Below the pieces are notes generated by a model, which was not told the DNA's origin, made no database searches, and saw only the letters and a program-made list of their open reading frames with translations. The position numbers and the translations under genes were made by a program. DNA of 64,000 nucleotides from Marinobacter qingdaonensis (GTDB taxonomy: Bacteria; Pseudomonadota; Gammaproteobacteria; Pseudomonadales; Oleiphilaceae): NCBI RefSeq assembly GCF_034555935.1, contig NZ_JAYDCJ010000003.1, positions 1,860,001 to 1,924,000 of the forward strand, in the 5' to 3' direction. Every line of letters begins with the position of its first letter. The first letter of the stretch is position 1. This document shows, one piece after another, positions 40,726-48,418 of this stretch.

Positions 40726-41469
40726 ATGGCAGATCGCAACGAAATCCTTCGCAAAATCACCGAATGGCTGCAGCCCGAGAACTTCCAGGACTACTGCCCG
40801 AACGGCCTCCAGGTTGAGGGTAAGGACGAGGTCCGGACCTTGGTCACCGGGGTCACCGCATCGAAAGCGCTGCTGGACGCTGCCATCGACGCTGGCGCGG
40901 ACATGATCCTGGTGCACCATGGCTATTTCTGGAAAGGGGAAGACCAGTGCATTCGGGGCATGAAGCGCGAGCGTCTCAAACAGCTGCTGGACCACGATGT
41001 GAATCTGGTGGCCTATCACCTGCCGTTGGATGACCATCCCGAATACGGCAATAACCGCCAGTTGGCCGAAGTGCTGGGCATCGATAATCCGCGCCCGCTC
41101 GGTGGTCTGGTGTGGGAAGGGGAGTTGCCCGAGGCCATGACGCCGGAACAGTTGGGGCAGCATCTCACTGGCAAGCTCAATCGGGAGCCGCTGCACGTGG
41201 GTGCAGGCCGGTCGGAGATCAAGCGGGTAGGCTGGTGCACGGGGGCTGCCCAGGGCTTCATTGGCAAGGCGCTTGAGACCGGGCTGGATGCCTACATCAG
41301 TGGGGAGATTTCCGAGCCCACGACGCACACGGCTCGTGAGTGCGGCATTCATTATTATGCCGCCGGGCATCATGCCACCGAGCGTTACGGTGTTCAGGCC
41401 TTGGGGGAAGCGTTGGCAGAGGAATTCGGGTTGTCACACACCTTTATTGATTGCGACAACCCGGTGTAA
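40726..41469 (+). CDS. Nif3-like dinuclear metal centre protein (YbgI family)
   Basis: This 247-residue Nif3/YbgI-family protein has metal-binding histidines in ILVHHGYFWKG (near residue 65), VAYHLPLDDHPEYGN and the late YYAAGHHATERYG. Proposed roles include GTP cyclohydrolase I type 2-like hydrolysis, but function is not established. The ATG at 40726 has GGAG six bases upstream; an ATG four codons earlier lacks one. It is convergent with zapG, five bases apart. Confidence 0.9.
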   Translation: MADRNEILRKITEWLQPENFQDYCPNGLQVEGKDEVRTLVTGVTASKALLDAAIDAGADMILVHHGYFWKGEDQCIRGMKRERLKQLLDHDVNLVAYHLPLDDHPEYGNNRQLAEVLGIDNPRPLGGLVWEGELPEAMTPEQLGQHLTGKLNREPLHVGAGRSEIKRVGWCTGAAQGFIGKALETGLDAYISGEISEPTTHTARECGIHYYAAGHHATERYGVQALGEALAEEFGLSHTFIDCDNPV

Positions 41470-41474
41470 CAACG

Positions 41475-41906
41475 TCAGGCCTTCTCTTTCTTGGGAAGGC
41501 CGAAGCCTTCTGCCAGGGTGCCTGAGGCGTCCGGATCGGTTTTCGGAGCATAGTCGCGGGGCGGCTCAACGCCGTCGTCGCTGACTTCTTCCAGGCGTTT
41601 TCTTGAGGTCTCCTGGGCCAGCTCTTCGGTCCACTCCTCGTCGTTGCACAGACGATTGGCGCCGCGGGCCATGTGCTGATTCACATCGCGGTACGCGTCG
41701 TTAAAGCGGCGAAGCAGGTGCGCAGACTCCATGAAGTGTTCGTTCACCTGGGCCTGGTAGCGGGTATATTCGCTTCTCAGTTCCTCGATCTGTTGTTCCG
41801 CCCGACGCTGTCTTAGCGTGGTTCCCTGCCCGGAGCGGCCAACAAGTACCCCGATGACGATGCCCACAATCAATGCGGCAATCGCTGCCAGAATCAGGTT
41901 TGTCAT
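41475..41906 (-). CDS. zapG: Cell-division/envelope protein ZapG (YhcB, DUF1043)
   Basis: This 143-residue inner-membrane protein has one N-terminal helix (LILAAIAALIVGIVIGVLVG) followed by a cytoplasmic coiled coil (about 30-75) and a disordered charged tail. E. coli YhcB/ZapG links cell division, elongation and envelope synthesis. Homology is supported by the helix-coil layout and RRFNDAYRDVNQHMARGA. A short inverted repeat lies inside the 3' end (41478-41501). It is divergent from zapE over 198 bases, which show no other gene. Confidence 0.88.
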   Translation of the reverse strand: MTNLILAAIAALIVGIVIGVLVGRSGQGTTLRQRRAEQQIEELRSEYTRYQAQVNEHFMESAHLLRRFNDAYRDVNQHMARGANRLCNDEEWTEELAQETSRKRLEEVSDDGVEPPRDYAPKTDPDASGTLAEGFGLPKKEKA

Positions 41907-42104
41907 ATGCAGTGTCGTCCTTTTATTGCCTGGAAATTAGCCTCGCACCAGTACCGAGTATAACGCCCGAAGGCCAGTCAGCCCATGATTGTCTCGTGCG
42001 CCAATCGTCGTATTGCTCAAGATGCGCCCAACGTGGCGAAAAAAGCTGAAATACGCGACAATACGGCGCCCAAATTTTTATGACCAATCTCCTGGAATAC
42101 CTCA

Positions 42105-43238
42105 ATGACCTCAGCGACACCCTCAAGCGCCACCAAGAATCTGACCCCCTGGGAGCGATACCAGCAGGACCTGGAGCGCCCGGAATTTCAGAGGGATGCC
42201 GCCCAGGAAGATGCGGTTAAGCGGTTACAGGCACTCTACGACAAACTGGTGGAGGCTGAAAGCGATCGCAACAAGGCGATGGCGAAACTGCGCCGTAAGC
42301 TGAAGAAAGGTAAGGAAGAGCCGGTCACCGGGCTGTACTTCTGGGGCGGCGTTGGGCGCGGCAAGACCTACCTGATGGACACCTTCTACGAGTCCCTGCC
42401 GTTCGATCGCAAGATGCGGGTGCACTTCCATCGCTTCATGCAGCGGGTGCACAACGAGCTGAAATCGCTCAAGGGCGAGAAGAACCCGCTGGAGCTGGTG
42501 TCCAAGAAGTTTGCCGACGAGACCCGGGTCATCTGTTTTGACGAGTTTTTTGTCTCCGACATCGGCGACGCCATGATTTTGGCCACGCTGATGGACGGCC
42601 TGTTCAGCCGGGGCGTGACCCTGGTGTGCACCTCCAACATTGTGCCGGATGGCCTGTACAAGGACGGCCTGCAGCGGGCGCGGTTCCTGCCGGCCATCGC
42701 CCTGGTCAAGAAATACACCGAGGTGGTGAACGTGGACGGTGGCGTCGACTACCGGCTGCGTACCCTCGAACAGGCCGAGCTGTTCCATTCGCCGCTGGAC
42801 GAGGAAGCAGACATCAGTCTGCGCAAGAGCTTTGATGCCCTCGCGGTTGAGGCGGGCAAGCACAGTCACAGCATGGAAATAAACGGCCGCAAGATCCCGG
42901 CCCAGGCCCACGCCGACGACGTGGTCTGGTTTGATTTCAAGGACGTGTGTGACGGGCCGCGCAGTCAGAACGATTACATCGAGCTGGCGCGCCAGTTCCA
43001 CGCCGTGATCATCAGCAATGTGCCGATCCTCGGCGGTGACAAGGACGATCAAGCCCGCCGCTTCATCAACATGGTGGATGAGTTTTACGACCGCAACGTG
43101 AAGGTCATCATCTCGGCCGCCGCACCGATCACCGAACTCTACGCCGGCGGACGCCTGGGCTTCGAGTTCGAGCGGACCGAATCCCGACTGCTGGAGATGC
43201 AGTCCCGGGAATACCTCGAGGCCGCTCACAAGCCGTAA
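42105..43238 (+). CDS. zapE: Cell-division ATPase ZapE (AFG1-like)
   Basis: This 377-residue AFG1/LACE1-type AAA+ ATPase associates with the Z ring in E. coli. Walker A is GGVGRGKT near residue 86, Walker B is VICFDEFFVSD, and FHRFMQRVHNEL and YAGGRLGFEFERTESRL are family motifs. The start ATG at 42105 is preceded by GGAA. A short open frame starting at 42080 overlaps it out of frame and looks fortuitous. The thiolase follows after 88 bases. Confidence 0.95.
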   Translation: MTSATPSSATKNLTPWERYQQDLERPEFQRDAAQEDAVKRLQALYDKLVEAESDRNKAMAKLRRKLKKGKEEPVTGLYFWGGVGRGKTYLMDTFYESLPFDRKMRVHFHRFMQRVHNELKSLKGEKNPLELVSKKFADETRVICFDEFFVSDIGDAMILATLMDGLFSRGVTLVCTSNIVPDGLYKDGLQRARFLPAIALVKKYTEVVNVDGGVDYRLRTLEQAELFHSPLDEEADISLRKSFDALAVEAGKHSHSMEINGRKIPAQAHADDVVWFDFKDVCDGPRSQNDYIELARQFHAVIISNVPILGGDKDDQARRFINMVDEFYDRNVKVIISAAAPITELYAGGRLGFEFERTESRLLEMQSREYLEAAHKP

Positions 43239-43326
43239 GGGCCGAATAACAACAACGGATTGTCAATCGACAACAACGCAGGTGCAGAACGCATCGCACC
43301 AACGACAACGACAGAGAGATTCAGGT

Positions 43327-44511
43327 ATGAGCAACGATAACGTAGTGATTGTCAGCGGCGTACGTACGCCGATGGGCGGCTTCCAGGGCAGTCTGGCTTC
43401 CGTCAGCGCCCCGGAATTGGGTGCCATCAGCATCGCCGAGGCCGTAAAGCGTGCCGGGCTGCAGCCGGCGGACGTGCAGGAAGTGATCATGGGCAACGTC
43501 CTGCCCGCCGGCCTGAAGCAGGGCCCTGCCCGCCAAGCCATGCGCCAGGCCGGGTTGCCGGACCACACCGGTGCCACCACCATCAACAAGCTGTGCGGTT
43601 CCGGCATGAAAGCGGCCATGTTCGCCCACGACCTGATCAAGGCGGGCAGCAATGACATCATGGTGGCCGGCGGCATGGAGAGCATGTCCAATGCGCCTTA
43701 CATTCTGCCGACGGCGCGCAAGGGCTACCGCATGGGCCCTGGTGATACCGCTCAGGACCATATGTTCCTCGATGGCCTGGAAGATGCCGAAACCGGTCGC
43801 CTGATGGGGGCGTTCGCCCAGGAAATGGCTGATAAGAAGGGCTACACCCGGGAAGACATGGACGCCTACGCCATCAACTCGCTCAAGCGGGCCCAGCGGG
43901 CCATCAACGAAGGCCTGCTGAAGGACGAGATCATCCCGGTCACCGTCAAGTCCCGGAAGGGCGAGGTAGTGGTGTCGGACGATGAGCAGCCGTTCAACGC
44001 CAACATCGAGAAAATCCCGAGCCTGCGTCCGGCCTTCAGCAAAGACGGTACCGTCACCGCAGCCAACGCCTCCTCCATCTCCGACGGCGCGTCGGCCCTG
44101 GTGCTGATGCGTGAGTCCGAGGCCGAGAAGCGGGGCCTGAAACCCCTGGCCCGTATTGTTGGTCACAGCACCCAGTCCCAGCATCCGTCCGAGTTCACCT
44201 GCGCCCCGGTTGGCGCCATTGAGACCCTGTTCGCGAAAACGGGATGGAGCAAGGACGACGTGGATCTGTTCGAGATCAACGAGGCCTTCGCCATGGTGGC
44301 CATGATGCCGATTCGTGAGCTCGGGCTGGACCCGGAAAAGGTCAATGTCCACGGCGGCGCCTGCGCCCAGGGGCATCCGGTCGGTTCAACCGGTTCGCGT
44401 TTGCTGGTCACCCTGATGTACGCCCTGCAGCGCTATGGCAAGAAGAAGGGTGTGGCGGCTCTGTGCATCGGTGGTGGTGAAGCCACCGCCATGGCCATCG
44501 AGCTGTTGTAA
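43327..44511 (+). CDS. Acetyl-CoA C-acyltransferase (thiolase)
   Basis: This 394-residue thiolase has the nucleophile Cys90 in NKLCGSGMKA, His350 in GACAQGHPVGSTGSR and the acid/base Cys380 in CIGGGEATAM. It could be a biosynthetic acetoacetyl-CoA thiolase or a beta-oxidation enzyme; sequence alone does not decide. The ATG at 43327 follows AGGT. The leader carries an A-rich AATAACAACAAC stretch (43245-43256) like Hfq/Crc targets. It ends at a hairpin and is 332 bases before the DUF1302 gene. Confidence 0.93.
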   Translation: MSNDNVVIVSGVRTPMGGFQGSLASVSAPELGAISIAEAVKRAGLQPADVQEVIMGNVLPAGLKQGPARQAMRQAGLPDHTGATTINKLCGSGMKAAMFAHDLIKAGSNDIMVAGGMESMSNAPYILPTARKGYRMGPGDTAQDHMFLDGLEDAETGRLMGAFAQEMADKKGYTREDMDAYAINSLKRAQRAINEGLLKDEIIPVTVKSRKGEVVVSDDEQPFNANIEKIPSLRPAFSKDGTVTAANASSISDGASALVLMRESEAEKRGLKPLARIVGHSTQSQHPSEFTCAPVGAIETLFAKTGWSKDDVDLFEINEAFAMVAMMPIRELGLDPEKVNVHGGACAQGHPVGSTGSRLLVTLMYALQRYGKKKGVAALCIGGGEATAMAIELL

Positions 44512-44518
44512 TCCTGCC

Positions 44519-44548
44519 CGACCCGAGCTCCCGTTGGGGCTCGGGTCG
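44519..44548 (+). terminator. Hairpin terminator after the thiolase
   Basis: CGACCCGAGC (44519-44528) pairs with GCTCGGGTCG (44539-44548) starting seven bases after the thiolase stop. There is no good U-tract after it, only CCTCCTCC. The following 295 bases before the DUF1302 start hold two CTATAGTG motifs that could be -10 boxes and no gene. Confidence 0.55.
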
Positions 44549-44843
44549 CCTCCTCCTGATCATTCCGCCTTTGAGATTCCCCTCTGTAACCCTCCCGCCA
44601 GAACCAGAAATTCCTATCAAACCAAAGTGGTTGCATCCGAAATTGTTGTCTATAGTGAAGCGGTGCGAGTAAACCCGCGGGCATTCAAGGGATGACGGCA
44701 AAATCATACTTTTGACTGATCAAAGCGCTCGACAGCGTTAGCTATAGTGCCAACATCACGAGCACTGTGCATGAAGCCTCCAAAACATCGTGAACACCAA
44801 TAATCAGAGCAGCGACTCAGAACAACAATGGAGTAGCCTTCCA

Positions 44844-46751
44844 ATGACAAGAAAAACTCAGCAATGGCAGCGTTGGACAAAATTACCGCTTGCCGTGGCA
44901 GTTGCGGCCGGTATGTCTGGCCAGGCTGCCGCCTATTCATTCTATGTGGGGGACGTCGAAGCCCAGGTAAACACCACGCTGTCTGCCGGTGTCGGCTGGC
45001 GAGTTGCAGAGCAGGATAAGCGCCTGATCGCCCAAGGTAACCTGGGGCCGGAGTTCGCTCCGGGTGGCGCGAGAGCCAACGTTGGTGCGTCCACCAACAA
45101 CTACGATGACGGTAACCTGAACTTCGAGAAGGGCGACACTTATTCCAAAGTGGTTAAGGGTAACAGTGAGCTGTTCCTGAGCTACGACGTGGACAGTGAC
45201 ATGCTGACTCGTGTTGGCGGCCTGGTCCGTGGGCGTTACTACTACGATTTCGAGCTGAAGGATGAAAGCCGTGCGGTCGATCCAGTGGGACAGCGGCGCG
45301 AGCTGAACGACGAAGCCAAGGACAACGCCTCTGGCGGCGAGCTTCTCGATGCCTACGTGTTCTCCGACTGGTATTTCGGCAATACCCCGGTGAGCCTGCG
45401 CTACGGCCGTCAGGTCCTGAGCTGGGGTGAGAGCACCTTCATCCAGGGCGGCATCAACGTCATCAACCCGGTAGATGTGCCGGCCTTCCGCGCGCCAGGT
45501 TCAGAGCTGAAAGACGCCCTGCTGCCAGTGGAAATGTTTTACGCCTCCGCCGGTGTGACCGAGAACATCACTCTGGAAACTTTCGTGCAGGCGGACTGGG
45601 AGCCGGTCAAGCCTGACGATTGTGGCACCTTCTTCTCCACCAACGACTTTGCCTCAGATGGCTGTGGTCCGGTATTGCTGGCCGGCCAGCTGCCGGACTC
45701 TCAGGCGTTCGCTCAGGGCTTTATTGCGCCTCGCCTCGGTGACGAAGAAGCCGATTCCAAGGATCAGTTCGGTGTGGCCATGCGCTGGTATGTGCCCGCT
45801 CTGAACGACTCCGAGCTGGGCTTCTATTACATCAAGTATAATAGCCGTCTTCCCTACGTGAGTGGTCAGGTTAACAACCCGTCTGATCCCGAGGGCTCCC
45901 AGACTAACGACCCAAGTGAACCGTTTGCGACTTTTCCGAGCTACTTTATCGAGTATCCGGAAAATATCGACTTGTACGGTGTGAGCATCAACACCACCAC
46001 GCCAGGAGGGTGGTCTTTGGGGGCTGAGTATAGCTTCCGGCCCAACCTGCCGCTGCAGTGGAACGCCTTTGAGCTGCTGTTGGGTGGTATCCAGGCTCGA
46101 ACCGATGCGGACGGTAACCAAACGCCTCTGAGCCTTCTTGAGCGCCAGCGTCTCGCCGAGTCCGGTGGTGCTAACTTGGCAGCTCAGAAGGTGGATGGTT
46201 ATGACCGCTTCAAGGTCTCTCAAGCTCAGTTCACCCTGATCAAGTTCTTCGACCAGGTGATGGGCGCCAGCCGTCTGTCATTGATCACTGAGTTTGGTGC
46301 GACCTATATCCACGATTTGCCAGAGTACGACGAAGCCCGTTACGGGCGTTCGGGCACCTTCGGCGTTGGTCAGGTGCCGCTTGACTCACTGGGCGGCGCC
46401 GATGTTTGTGCCGGCGGCGCCAACATCAACACCAACTACTGCAACAACGAGGGCTTTACCACCGACTTCTCCTGGGGTTACCGTGCCCGCTTCGTCTGGG
46501 ACTATCCGAACGTGTTTGCGGGTGTAAACCTGCGTCCGCAGCTGGCCTGGTCTCATGATGTCCAGGGTTACAGCCCGCAGCCGGGTGGTGCGTTCAACGA
46601 AGGCAGCAAGGCCGTCGGGCTTTCTGTGGAAGCCATCTATCAGAACAAGATTACGGCAGATATCGGCTACACCAACTTTTTCGGCGGCAAGCCGTATAAC
46701 GAGTTGACGGATCGTGACTTTGTAGCCGCGAGTGTGTCCTACTCATTCTGA
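44844..46751 (+). CDS. DUF1302 family outer-membrane protein
   Basis: This 635-residue exported protein has a signal peptide (KLPLAVAVAAGMSGQAAA) and a mature part rich in aromatic, alternating beta-strand segments such as VSLRYGRQVLSWGE and FIQGGINVINPVD. The final YSF motif is typical of porin-like barrels, and DUF1302 proteins are usually placed in the outer membrane. It is paired with DUF1329, as in pseudomonads and Marinobacter, in gene sets tied to fatty-acid, ester or hydrocarbon growth. The ATG at 44844 is my choice; a GTG at 44790 lacks a good signal. AACAACAA lies 16 bases before the ATG. Confidence 0.85.
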   Translation: MTRKTQQWQRWTKLPLAVAVAAGMSGQAAAYSFYVGDVEAQVNTTLSAGVGWRVAEQDKRLIAQGNLGPEFAPGGARANVGASTNNYDDGNLNFEKGDTYSKVVKGNSELFLSYDVDSDMLTRVGGLVRGRYYYDFELKDESRAVDPVGQRRELNDEAKDNASGGELLDAYVFSDWYFGNTPVSLRYGRQVLSWGESTFIQGGINVINPVDVPAFRAPGSELKDALLPVEMFYASAGVTENITLETFVQADWEPVKPDDCGTFFSTNDFASDGCGPVLLAGQLPDSQAFAQGFIAPRLGDEEADSKDQFGVAMRWYVPALNDSELGFYYIKYNSRLPYVSGQVNNPSDPEGSQTNDPSEPFATFPSYFIEYPENIDLYGVSINTTTPGGWSLGAEYSFRPNLPLQWNAFELLLGGIQARTDADGNQTPLSLLERQRLAESGGANLAAQKVDGYDRFKVSQAQFTLIKFFDQVMGASRLSLITEFGATYIHDLPEYDEARYGRSGTFGVGQVPLDSLGGADVCAGGANINTNYCNNEGFTTDFSWGYRARFVWDYPNVFAGVNLRPQLAWSHDVQGYSPQPGGAFNEGSKAVGLSVEAIYQNKITADIGYTNFFGGKPYNELTDRDFVAASVSYSF

Positions 46752-46785
46752 TACCGGAAAGAATTCGTTTAACGAGGTACTTTAA

Positions 46786-48147
46786 ATGAAACTGAACAAG
46801 AAACTTCTGGCCACGGGTGTATTGGCTGCGAGTGTGATTGCCAGTCAGGCCCATGGTGCGGTTTCTGCCGAGGAAGCGGCCAAGCTGGGTGATTCCCTGA
46901 CCCCAATTGGCGCAGAGAAAGCCGGCAACGGCGGCGATATCCCGGCATGGGACGGCGGACTCAGTACGCCACCGGCCAGCTACAAGGGCGACGGTCGTTA
47001 CACCAACCCGTTCGCTGGTGAAAAACCGAAGTTCGTCATTGATCAGAGCAACGTTGACCAGTATGCGGAAAACCTGTCCGCGGGTCAGATCGCAATGATC
47101 AAGCGCTACGACGATTACTTCATGCCGGTGTACGAGACGCACCGTACCGCTACCTACCCGGATGAGGTGGAGAAGCAGACCATGGCGAACGCCACCAAGG
47201 TCGAGCTGATCAAGAACGGTAACGGCCTGGGCAACTACACCGAGGCGACCCCGTTCCCGATTCCGCAGAATGGCCTCGAGGCTATCTGGAACCACATTAC
47301 CCGCTATCGGGGTGGTTCGGTGGCTCGGAACGTCGGTCAGGTAACACCGACCGAAAGCGGCGCGTACTCGGTGGTCAAGTTCCAGGACGAGTTCACCTGG
47401 CGTACCGCCCTGCAGGACTTCGAGCCGAACGAAGACCCGAACGTACTGTTCTACTTCAAGCAGGCCATCACCGCACCCGCTCGTCTGGCCGGTAACGTCC
47501 TGCTGGTTCATGAGACCATTGACCAGGTCGCCGAGCCCCGTCGGGCGTGGGTATACAACGCCGGTCAGCGTCGTGTTCGTCGCGCGCCTCAGGTCGCCTA
47601 TGACGGACCGGGTACCGCAGCCGATGGTATGCGTACCTCCGATAACTTTGACATGTACAACGGTGCGCCGGATCGCTACAACTGGGAGCTGGTGGGCAAG
47701 AAAGAGATGTACATCCCGTACAACTCCTACCAGCTGGTTGATCCGAGTCTCAGCTACGACAAAATCATCAAGGCTGGTCACATCAACCAGGATCTGACTC
47801 GGTACGAGCTGCACCGCGTGTGGCACGTTCGCGCCACCCTGAAAGATGGTGAGCGTCACATCTATGCTCAGCGTGACTTCTTCATCGATGAAGACTCCTG
47901 GCAGGCCTCGGTCATCGACCATTACGACGGCCGTGGTGAGCTGTGGCGCGTAGCGGAAGCCCATGCCATGCAGTTCTACGATCAGGACGTGCCCTGGTAC
48001 GCGATCGAAGTGCTGTATGACCTGCTGTCCGGTCGCTACTTGGCGCTGGGTCTGACTAACGAAGAAGCCGATCCGTACGAGTTTGGTGCCAAGCGCCAGT
48101 CCCGTGACTACACGCCGGCGGCTCTGCGTCGAGCGGGCACTCGCTAA
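46786..48147 (+). CDS. DUF1329 family exported protein (LolB-like fold)
   Basis: This 453-residue periplasmic or outer-membrane protein has a signal peptide (KKLLATGVLAASVIASQAHG) and begins AVSAEEAAKLGDSLTPIGAEKAGN, a DUF1329 hallmark. The conserved GGDIPAWDGG and GDGERHIYAQRDFFIDEDSW-like parts (shown here as HIYAQRDFFIDEDSW) are present. DUF1329 has a LolB-like lipid-binding fold. It begins 34 bases after the DUF1302 gene, so the pair is co-transcribed. A strong terminator follows. A role in lipid or hydrocarbon traffic is likely, but not shown by sequence alone. Confidence 0.87.
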   Translation: MKLNKKLLATGVLAASVIASQAHGAVSAEEAAKLGDSLTPIGAEKAGNGGDIPAWDGGLSTPPASYKGDGRYTNPFAGEKPKFVIDQSNVDQYAENLSAGQIAMIKRYDDYFMPVYETHRTATYPDEVEKQTMANATKVELIKNGNGLGNYTEATPFPIPQNGLEAIWNHITRYRGGSVARNVGQVTPTESGAYSVVKFQDEFTWRTALQDFEPNEDPNVLFYFKQAITAPARLAGNVLLVHETIDQVAEPRRAWVYNAGQRRVRRAPQVAYDGPGTAADGMRTSDNFDMYNGAPDRYNWELVGKKEMYIPYNSYQLVDPSLSYDKIIKAGHINQDLTRYELHRVWHVRATLKDGERHIYAQRDFFIDEDSWQASVIDHYDGRGELWRVAEAHAMQFYDQDVPWYAIEVLYDLLSGRYLALGLTNEEADPYEFGAKRQSRDYTPAALRRAGTR

Positions 48148-48166
48148 GCCTCAACGCAGTATCGAA

Positions 48167-48197
48167 ACGGCGGGCCAGTGGCCCGCCGTTTTTGTTT
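48167..48197 (+). terminator. Rho-independent terminator after the DUF1329 gene
   Basis: ACGGCGGGCC (48167-48176) pairs with GGCCCGCCGT (48180-48189), followed by TTTTTGTTT. It separates the DUF1302/DUF1329 pair from the LuxR gene. The next 220 bases up to 48419 hold no visible gene. Confidence 0.9.
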
Positions 48198-48418
48198 GCG
48201 CCGGCTTCACCGGTAGCCGAGCCGCCGTTGCTGGAAAACCGCCACCCGATAAAATCCTTTCCCGTCAAAATTTTGCAGCGCGCCCCTGAATTGGTTTAAC
48301 CTTCCTCTCATACTAAAGGCTTACCCAACGACGGAAGCCACCCAAAAGTCAGTGCAACGCAGCAATTTTCGGTCCCCGGGGTAGCCCAGGTTCGGACCGC
48401 TTGGAAACGGGGCAGTGC

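Noticed and set aside
40633..41373. 246-residue minus-strand open frame opposite nif3
   Set aside because: Runs through repeat element B and the complement of nif3; no recognisable protein features.
41478..41501. GGCCTTC...GAAGGCC inverted repeat after nif3
   Set aside because: It lies inside the 3' coding end of zapG and has no U-tract; too weak to call as a terminator.
42080..42214. Short open frame starting at ATG 42080 that overlaps the zapE start
   Set aside because: About 44 codons with biased, unconvincing composition and no ribosome site; zapE in another frame is certain.
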